From positions 1-22,358 of the IMG/VR virus record IMGVR_UViG_3300042305_001754: DNA of 22,358 nt; one strand, written 5' to 3'. The notes under the pieces were generated by a model that saw only the letters and a program-made list of their open reading frames with translations, did not search any database and was not told the origin of the DNA. This document shows positions 17,401 to 22,358 of this stretch, one piece after another (the first letter of the stretch is position 1; every line of letters starts with the position of its first letter). Both the position numbers and the translations under genes were made by a program. Source of the DNA: a virus.

Positions 17401-19814
17401 CCTTGGATTATTTCTTGATTTGGTTCGATCAAAATAGGTACGACATAATCATAAAACGGTTCGTTACTCGGATATTCTTGTTTGTTTACTTCTATTTTGA
17501 CCCTATTTATTCCATTCCAATCTTGATGAAAATATAGTGATCTGTTTGAAAAATAATTTAACTTTTGTGCAAAAGTCATTGAGTGAGTCCATACAATTGT
17601 GTTTGCAACTATATTAATTTCATTTTGGAGGACATCATTATCACTGAGAAACTCTTCATCCTCAAACTCAATGGTCGCGCCAATTTCTTTTTTATTATTG
17701 AATGGAGTTGGGACTCTAGCACTTTTACTAGTAATAGGATCTCCAGCCATTAAGTTTTTTATAATAGTTCCAAGTGTATTGGTATCAATATACGGTTGAT
17801 TAACGATGAGGTGAAATTCTTGATTATTCAAAACACCACCTCCTCGGTCATAAAGTTGAGAACCCGTAGAACACCCTATTTCATCAAGATTAATTAAATC
17901 ATCTATGAATTGAGTTATTTCATTTTGGTCACCATATGTGTTAGGAAAATTTAAATCAACTAAAATAGAATTACCAGAATCTAATTCACTATACTCCTCC
18001 AAAATATCACCAGGTGATTGGTCTTGCGGAGCACCATCCTCCGCTGAACAATCACATGTTGTACAGTCAGGGTATGTCAACATAGGTAATGATATTATAA
18101 TTGGTGACTCAAATGAACATTCTTCGCTTCCACATCCAGTGCAAAATCCAGGACAATTAATATTAACGTTAATTAGATCACCCACTCGTTTAAGTGCACA
18201 AATAACAAAACAAATAGAAGCAACAATGGTAAATAATATGTGACCAATATAGATCAGAATCCAAATTATAGGAGATAAAATACCCAATAATATTTGTAAC
18301 AGAAAGAAAAGAAAATCAAAATCTTTGTGACCATCATTCGTAGGAAACTTATTAACTTCAGACTCACAGGTCCTATCCAATATCTTTTTTATACCCGTAA
18401 ACTTATCCTTTACATTTGCCGACTTGTATTGATCAATCAGATTACTTACGGTATATACTTTGTTATATACCATATTATAGAAGTAATCCTGACAATTGAT
18501 TGCGATATCTTTATCAGGATAATCACCCCAACTCAAACTGAAAGAATATGACTTTTGGAATAGTATATTTTGATTTGTATTTTCATTCAAAAAGGCAGGA
18601 TCTTGACTACCACCCGAATCCCAACCGTATTCTCGGATATTCGGAACCAAAAAGTCAGCTCTCTGAAGAACATCACTAAATTTTTGATTTGTATCGTATT
18701 CAATTTTGAATCTATATTTACCCTCAGTAGGAATACCAACTGTTGGATCATTAGAAAGAACTTGTTCTCCGAATTCATTTGTAGTTACAAAATTCAAATT
18801 CATTGGAACCTCCACAAGCCAAGAGCCGTCTTCATTGATTACTCTACCACCATTTTCTAAATTAAATTGTTCAAGAACGGGATCCCCATTTTCGTCCACA
18901 CCTTCCGTTTGTCTTATGGATAGGATTCGTCCTGGTGATGTTTGACTAGCACATAAATCACCAAGTTTTGGCTTGACCTTACAAGGTTTATTTCCACTTC
19001 CTTGATCTTTGATATAGTCAGTATTGGATGAGGAGAATGTGGATCCCATAAAAACAGAATGAGGTGTTATAGTAATCCCCAAATCTCTCAAATCAAAATC
19101 CGCTCGAGCGATACCAATCTGGCATATTTCATTATTTCCCCAAAATGGACTTACATTTACACTTCTTACAAAGTTCACAATTTGCGGTAAACTTTCTAAA
19201 TCCGTGGAGCTCTTGTATCTACCACCTTCGAACTGACCTTCAGATGCTCTTCCGATTCTTATCAAATCGGATGGCGATAAAGAAAAACAACCCATATCTG
19301 ATAAGTCCAAATCCACATTCAAAGCAACTTCACCTACAGGAACCCCAACAATCATAAAGTCACCACTTTCATTTGTTTTAGTCGTAAACTTATAGTAGTT
19401 ATCATAAACCTCAATAACCTCCGATCTTGTCAAAACATCGTTTGCTGATGGAAATGATCCTGTTGCTGCGTGACCCGGATAACTTGGTTCATAAGGTAAT
19501 AGATTATACCTAAATCCGTCTTCATTTTTGGTGGATAAATCTCTATATGGGTATAGTGTTGATATTAAAGGATTTAAAGAATCAATATCAGATAGAGGTA
19601 TAAAAACTGATACTCTTGCATTTGGAACCCCATAACCTTTGTTGACAATAACTCTACCCGCAATCACACCATAGTCCGAACAATTTCGGTCATAGACATC
19701 ACTTTGTCTTAACTTTAAAGAAAGTATTTCTAAATAATCAAAATCTTGGTTGAGTTCGAGTTGAATTTGTTGATCAACACCTACTTCAGTTCTTATTCTA
19801 AAACTTTTTGACAT
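14412..19814 (-). CDS. Giant baseplate-region protein with hydrophobic hairpin and Cys cluster (1800 aa)
   Basis: This is the largest gene in the window and the head of the eight-gene block. Residues about 46-168 resemble the carboxypeptidase regulatory-like (beta-sandwich) domain: YGVIAGRVIVNKGYGVPNARVSV, split here for length only by the motif ends G53-V70, later KTNESGDFMIVGVPVGE (146-162). Residues about 498-541 form a long hydrophobic stretch (FLFFLLQILLGILSPIIW, then ILFTIVASICFVICALKR) with an SP turn, enough for two membrane helices. At once follows a Cys cluster at 554, 558, 561, 566, 584, 587 and 589. The remaining 1200 residues are soluble and aspartate/asparagine-rich, ending with FHFYFGTRVGNSALDLFIRK, a tail I recall from other Bacteroidota phage proteins. 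Being next to gp25/gp6 it is probably a baseplate component; the membrane segment could act at the host envelope. The start has no Shine-Dalgarno site but a TATTTATA motif 16 nt upstream. Confidence 0.85.
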   Translation of the reverse strand: MSKSFRIRTEVGVDQQIQLELNQDFDYLEILSLKLRQSDVYDRNCSDYGVIAGRVIVNKGYGVPNARVSVFIPLSDIDSLNPLISTLYPYRDLSTKNEDGFRYNLLPYEPSYPGHAATGSFPSANDVLTRSEVIEVYDNYYKFTTKTNESGDFMIVGVPVGEVALNVDLDLSDMGCFSLSPSDLIRIGRASEGQFEGGRYKSSTDLESLPQIVNFVRSVNVSPFWGNNEICQIGIARADFDLRDLGITITPHSVFMGSTFSSSNTDYIKDQGSGNKPCKVKPKLGDLCASQTSPGRILSIRQTEGVDENGDPVLEQFNLENGGRVINEDGSWLVEVPMNLNFVTTNEFGEQVLSNDPTVGIPTEGKYRFKIEYDTNQKFSDVLQRADFLVPNIREYGWDSGGSQDPAFLNENTNQNILFQKSYSFSLSWGDYPDKDIAINCQDYFYNMVYNKVYTVSNLIDQYKSANVKDKFTGIKKILDRTCESEVNKFPTNDGHKDFDFLFFLLQILLGILSPIIWILIYIGHILFTIVASICFVICALKRVGDLINVNINCPGFCTGCGSEECSFESPIIISLPMLTYPDCTTCDCSAEDGAPQDQSPGDILEEYSELDSGNSILVDLNFPNTYGDQNEITQFIDDLINLDEIGCSTGSQLYDRGGGVLNNQEFHLIVNQPYIDTNTLGTIIKNLMAGDPITSKSARVPTPFNNKKEIGATIEFEDEEFLSDNDVLQNEINIVANTIVWTHSMTFAQKLNYFSNRSLYFHQDWNGINRVKIEVNKQEYPSNEPFYDYVVPILIEPNQEIIQGSLLVFQDPTQSNDPNLFATNFVPTIGSGVVKTINYANFNDQNNESLSANFNINIPNQTYTFEYPTDIEYFQVVKKFKVSELLQLNSTIGDDPVIENNFVNEFLLHQQLINLRIYKWYEENSSSIPGDNSAENEYYDIIDWLNDNKQCNCSVSKFLTPLKFIEDWENLEVAFLIRGVDPHTPAQEITYDLSRIIGKDGWGLEGAVVTGQFKLNIPIQATPSNDITFINQPPFGVAPIPGPTYSYTTATPHIFDQNFNLPLNNLFYNSFLRGYTPSGGKSGELPTQPYESFTSNLHQFYLDAGKNVSYELDYVSTTVDSSGLVYSGTILQPGHLGTGGYLYSQGPTTTPTNPDQFYYNYSFGFKPTTFLDNNFPINIEGNSFMSSTLINIPSYYANQGSIWDGNSNTCSLPNTKAPNPFLSRLLSYSYKQYGLPEITYSNSRGLVFRSDRLPISTTEQGSFSDGEGGMTTLIFNSNLPDSSSPISVYDNRFALHQNSNFYIANYGSVSEGTLTTEASILQGVYQVAGSTGVAGDSGAYEDFIEEMDEANDPAWSGMTNLIRSFQCEGMRELDCYYIDENGDIQISDEEDNPNGCNPDEVQNGCYRLFNRLLKIAEDIQDFNEWRQRFTISFALCRDVFSLDFINNWVNGTLFMPTFQMNTFYDSDNQPYYSYCKDLIAFNDQTNSFYYRSSPWVVQENQFGGSFVGKPGPEKGNGLYQGANIKQLGRPTTIMDLGPKDEFMKFVCFSDDFEGYNVNNLKTTTFQPIEDLLNFFVISRMINFNGWRALSNNQGLINQFFTRPDKRMDGDFTQLASFQSELGVKPFLGTNYNYNQIEFGVANAPESNNYQNYVFSVMFTGDTSVRKIVTPGVLPYINFGYPHTQHVPFYRWERKYGAPYNSTTWFGSEGNNWVTQTPFLANGYQNLDFTNATSDYFNQELGEGLFAIYDQNGNPRFDLGALQLISEPDNRNLIGAPFHFYFGTRVGNSALDLFIRKYGN

Positions 19815-19830
19815 AAGTCGGGCATTTTTT

Positions 19831-19838
19831 TATAAATA
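19831..19838 (-). promoter_or_regulatory. TATTTATA motif, candidate promoter for the eight-gene block
   Basis: The coding strand reads GTATTTATAAAAAAA in the 69-nt gap, with the octamer ending 16 nt before the ATG of the 1800-aa gene. This is an exact 15-mer match to the site before the 342-aa gene. Promoter function is inferred. Confidence 0.5.
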
Positions 19839-19853
19839 CGGAATTTCGTATTT
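19834..19853. other. Inverted repeat overlapping the TATTTATA motif
   Basis: A perfect 7-bp inverted repeat, aaatacg and cgtattt, flanks a 6-nt loop. Its left arm overlaps the TATTTATA octamer. No T-run follows on the coding strand, so it is not a standard terminator. It could be an operator-like site or an mRNA hairpin in the leader. Confidence 0.4.
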
Positions 19854-19883
19854 TATAAAATAATCATATACCAAGAAAAATCA

Positions 19884-21722
19884 TTAGGAGATATTGACTC
19901 CTGAGAAATTTTTTGTAGATACCAAAATATCTTTACTCGGGAACCTCACTTGGCACATCTGATTTGGTTGAGCGAAGATTGTTTGATCAATCAATTGAAT
20001 TTGTTTTGTGGTCTCATCAGAATATGGTTGACTGATAGGATCTGATGAGTATTGACCACCCAACATATTAAACACATCTATTGATGTGACAGTAATGACA
20101 CCTGCAACATTTTGAATCAAACTATTGAGTTCGGCGATGAAGACATCTTGACCCATCACTCGGTTGATAGGATCCATATATGTTGAAATGGTGTTAACTA
20201 TATTTGTTATTACTTCTCCCTGATTTTGAACAGCATCCAATACAACTTGAACTTGAAACTTTAGGTCAATTACTTGTCCACTTTCAATATAAATGTAGTC
20301 ATTTATCATTCTATAGTTTGAAAGATAATTCGCCACATTTTGTTTGATGGTATTTGAAACTATCGGAGTAAGTTTTCCGTCTGCATCATAAGACAACATT
20401 TGAATTTTGATTTTGTTGTCTTCTTCAGTAATATTAACTTTTGCCGGTGCACCAAATTGTCCTGGCATCGTTTGAATCAAAGACTGATAGTCGTTGATTG
20501 TGACTGCTCTCTTTTGAGCTGCGAAGTTGAACGCTACAAAGTTTCTTGCCTCTTCCAAAGTTGGTTTGTCAGCACCTCCAACCGCAGCGACGGGGTTGGT
20601 AACCCTCAAAGATCCTTTTACTTGGTTATTGATAATGCTTGATGGTCCGTTGATTGAGAAATCAACCGTACCGACTTGTGTAATTACATTTGTTCCCAAG
20701 TTTGTTCCTTTACCACCACCCACACGATATTGAATGAATAAAGTTGTGTTTGGTTTCAGTGTTGCACCAAGAGAAAAATTGTTACTCAAGGTTTGAATAT
20801 TCGGTAAGACACCTGTATTGGAAAAACTGTTTAGAAGTTCTTGTGATGAAGTAGTACCACCTCCAAAAGTCATTTTTAAAAACCCTTCGGGTGTAAATTC
20901 AGTGATAAATCTATTGTTTGTTTGAATATATTTTCCAACCTTAACACCCGGTTTGTCACTTGGCTTTGTAGAATCTTCCACAAATACACGATCTTCAGCC
21001 AATGCGTATACCTCATACCATTTATCAGACGATGAAATAAATTCCGCGTTTGATGGTACATTTGCATAGTTTGTACCATCTTTTTGAATTACGGAAGTAA
21101 CCCCCAACACATTTCTTTCAGGTAAAAATATGTTTAAAAATGGTCTTGAATCGGCAGGTGTTACGACTTTTTTGAATACTTTTGTAATACCATTGATGAC
21201 GGGTTCTCTTTTGGTGATTGTATAGTTAATAAGGACATTGTTTGCGTCAAAGTTAGGTATTTTTGTTCGGTTATTAAAACCTTGTGTATTATATTGTGAA
21301 GAGAAATCACAATCATAAATCAATTCAAAAGTTTGACCACCACCGATTACCTGACTTCCTCTCCTTAGAACACCCAAATATCTTTCGTCTTCTTTATCAC
21401 CAAAAGCAGGAACGGTAATTGAAATATCCGCAACCGCAACTGAAGGTCTATTACCCGGAATCTTCAATCCATATGTTCTTGCAATATTGAAAACAGAAGA
21501 TTTTTGTTGAGCGTATTGTAGTACAGTTTCTTGTATACTACGGTCAATTTGATAGTTTAAGTTATCCGCAATACCCGCATTGAGATCCAATAATACTGAG
21601 AAAATGGATGCGTCATTGAAGTTATCAATAACATCGGGATAATATTGTCTAACATAATTAATGAGGTCTGATCTCACCGCCTCAAAATCCCTACTTGTAT
21701 ATGGTATTCTACTATTTGCCAT
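19884..21722 (-). CDS. gp6: Baseplate wedge protein, T4 gp6 / P2 gpJ (Baseplate J) family (612 aa)
   Basis: The N-terminus matches the gp6 pattern. A short SRDFEAVRSDLINYV helix is followed by DASIFSVLLDLNAGIADNLNYQ (positions 38-59; central residues FSVLLDLNAGIADNL), then an acidic/Gln-rich helix leading to the conserved A..YGLKIPGNRPS (about 82-94). The centre is beta-rich. The C-terminal half carries the Baseplate J signature RAVTINDYQSLI (about 415-426) and a long helical-beta region with GQDVFIAELNSLI (about 545-557). Members of this family dimerise to form the inner ring of wedges that holds the baseplate together and couples its opening to sheath contraction. 612 aa is close to T4 gp6 (660 aa). 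It starts 1 nt after the gp25-like stop (TAAAATGG). I am confident of the family. Confidence 0.93.
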   Translation of the reverse strand: MANSRIPYTSRDFEAVRSDLINYVRQYYPDVIDNFNDASIFSVLLDLNAGIADNLNYQIDRSIQETVLQYAQQKSSVFNIARTYGLKIPGNRPSVAVADISITVPAFGDKEDERYLGVLRRGSQVIGGGQTFELIYDCDFSSQYNTQGFNNRTKIPNFDANNVLINYTITKREPVINGITKVFKKVVTPADSRPFLNIFLPERNVLGVTSVIQKDGTNYANVPSNAEFISSSDKWYEVYALAEDRVFVEDSTKPSDKPGVKVGKYIQTNNRFITEFTPEGFLKMTFGGGTTSSQELLNSFSNTGVLPNIQTLSNNFSLGATLKPNTTLFIQYRVGGGKGTNLGTNVITQVGTVDFSINGPSSIINNQVKGSLRVTNPVAAVGGADKPTLEEARNFVAFNFAAQKRAVTINDYQSLIQTMPGQFGAPAKVNITEEDNKIKIQMLSYDADGKLTPIVSNTIKQNVANYLSNYRMINDYIYIESGQVIDLKFQVQVVLDAVQNQGEVITNIVNTISTYMDPINRVMGQDVFIAELNSLIQNVAGVITVTSIDVFNMLGGQYSSDPISQPYSDETTKQIQLIDQTIFAQPNQMCQVRFPSKDILVSTKNFSGVNIS

Positions 21723-21723
21723 T

Positions 21724-22200
21724 TTAGATATTAAGTATTACGAAATCTTTTGTTTCAAATGCGTCTGAGGTTATGGTGAAAGAAATTTTGACTTTCGCAG
21801 TGTATTCTTGAACACCCTGTCCGGCCGTTCTATAAATATCAAATATTTTATATTCAGGTTGGTCACTTACATATTCTCCGTTAGCAAATGTTTCAGTATC
21901 CTGCCAAAGAGGAATAATTTCAATATTGTCAATTCTCAAGTTTGGGATGTAAGTGTCCACAGCTTGTTGAATTTCTGCTCTAATAGCCCCAAATGTTGGC
22001 CCATCCAAAGGTTCAAAAATATATTCATATAACCTTGTTCCAAAATCTGGAAGAAAATATCTTGATCCCTTCCTTGTGAGAAGAAGATGGATGAGGTTGG
22101 ATCTAATTTCCTGTTCGGGAGTTTCAGTCAGCGCCAAATAGTCACCTTTGAGTGAATCTCTAAAAGGAAATGCTATACCATAAGTTTTTCCGTTTGCCAT
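21724..22200 (-). CDS. gp25: Baseplate wedge protein, T4 gp25 / P2 gpW (GPW_gp25) family (158 aa)
   Basis: The family core is clear: IRSNLIHLLLTRKGSRYFLP (32-51), DFGTRLYEYIFEPLD (52-66), then an amphipathic helix and PNLRIDNIEIIPL (about 90-102). In T4, gp25 sits where wedge, hub and sheath meet and is needed to start sheath assembly. The family is shared with type VI secretion and other contractile injection systems (TssE). At 158 aa it is slightly longer than T4 gp25 (132 aa), the surplus lying in a loop with NGEYVSDQPEYK. No Shine-Dalgarno site precedes the ATG. The TATTTATA motif is 28 nt upstream and a hairpin/T-run lies just before it, so this gene probably begins a transcript shared with the gp6-like gene. 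Confidence 0.94.
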   Translation of the reverse strand: MANGKTYGIAFPFRDSLKGDYLALTETPEQEIRSNLIHLLLTRKGSRYFLPDFGTRLYEYIFEPLDGPTFGAIRAEIQQAVDTYIPNLRIDNIEIIPLWQDTETFANGEYVSDQPEYKIFDIYRTAGQGVQEYTAKVKISFTITSDAFETKDFVILNI

Positions 22201-22228
22201 TACAGATAAATATAGTATAGTAAATTTT

Positions 22229-22236
22229 TATAAATA
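22229..22236 (-). promoter_or_regulatory. TATTTATA motif, candidate promoter for gp25-gp6
   Basis: The coding strand reads TTATTTATAAAAATT, with the octamer ending 28 nt before the gp25-like ATG. A second, imperfect copy (ATATTTATC) lies about 5 nt before the start. It follows directly on the T-run of the hairpin at 22246-22260. Confidence 0.5.
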
Positions 22237-22260
22237 AAAAACCCCTACCACTATGTGGTA
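22236..22260 (-). terminator. Terminator-like hairpin upstream of gp25
   Basis: On the coding strand TACCAC-ATA-GTGGTA forms a perfect 6-bp stem with a 3-nt loop, followed by GGGG and TTTTTT. The four G between stem and T-run are atypical, so efficiency is doubtful. It probably ends the gene to the right, whose coding end may lie at 22263. Confidence 0.5.
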
Positions 22261-22262
22261 AT

Positions 22263-22358
22263 TTACGTATAACAAAACTCTACTTTTAATTTAACATTAG
22301 TCCAAAAAGAATTATTCCTATCCATATATTGATACAACAGAAATATAGACGATATTCT
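22263..22358 (-). CDS. Possible C-terminal end of the upstream gene
   Basis: One minus-strand frame is open from the window edge to a TAA at 22263, giving 31 codons ending in KVEFCYT, just 2 nt before the hairpin. A second frame is open to a TAA at 22286 and would end in a hydrophobic segment (IWIGIILFGLMLN). I cannot choose between them from so little sequence. The rest of the 158-nt stretch before gp25 holds only the hairpin and the TATTTATA motif. Confidence 0.3.
   Translation of the reverse strand, partial: RISSIFLLYQYMDRNNSFWTNVKLKVEFCYT

Noticed and set aside
2372-22032. Many plus-strand open frames of 60-100 codons
   Set aside because: All lie opposite larger minus-strand genes with recognisable or coherent protein sequence, lack plausible starts and show no domain. 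They are antisense shadows.
3459-22236. T4-type late promoters (TATAAATA) firing on the plus strand
   Set aside because: Read on the plus strand the octamer equals the T4 late consensus, but it would direct transcription against all genes. A coding-strand role is more economical, although antisense transcription is not excluded.

Overview
This window looks like the baseplate and tail-fibre part of a large contractile-tailed (myovirus-type) phage or prophage that probably infects a member of the Bacteroidota. The contractile tail is supported by an adjacent gp25/GPW-family protein and a gp6/baseplate-J-family wedge protein. The host guess rests on four things: AT-rich sequence; gene starts without Shine-Dalgarno sites but with A/T-rich leaders; SprB-type repeats, which are typical of flavobacterial surface adhesins; and PKD-like and Gly-X-Y modules common in phages of that phylum. 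No integrase, replication, lysis, tRNA or packaging gene is visible, so lifestyle cannot be judged.

Every convincing gene is on the minus strand, so transcription runs from high to low coordinates. In that order: a baseplate pair of gp25-like (22200-21724) and gp6-like (21722-19884); then an eight-gene block (19814-3496) whose genes overlap by 1-14 nt or are 1 nt apart. The block encodes a 1800-aa multidomain protein with an internal hydrophobic hairpin and Cys cluster, four proteins I cannot name (587, 267, 364 and 302 aa; the 364-aa one carries a PKD-like domain), a 983-aa protein with a P2 gpI-like segment, a 1050-aa SprB-repeat protein and a 90-aa protein. Next come a stand-alone 342-aa protein with a Pro/Thr linker (3444-2416), and a final pair: a 558-aa fibre-like protein (2384-708) and the start of a Gly-X-Y (collagen-like) fibre protein that leaves the window at base 1.

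The order gp25, gp6, gpI-like, fibre matches the W-J-I-H order of phage P2, but about 10 kb of five mostly unrecognised genes sits between the J-like and I-like genes. These probably encode extra baseplate parts. The downstream proteins are modular, made of Ig-like, Pro/Thr-linker and Gly-X-Y pieces, as expected for surface-exposed receptor-contact proteins.

The four junctions that are not translationally coupled (before the genes starting at 22200, 19814, 3444 and 2384) each carry the coding-strand octamer TATTTATA 11-28 nt before the start codon, two of them just after a hairpin plus T-run. I read this as a candidate phage-specific promoter or leader signal dividing the region into four transcription units. 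No gene-free stretch exceeds 160 bases.
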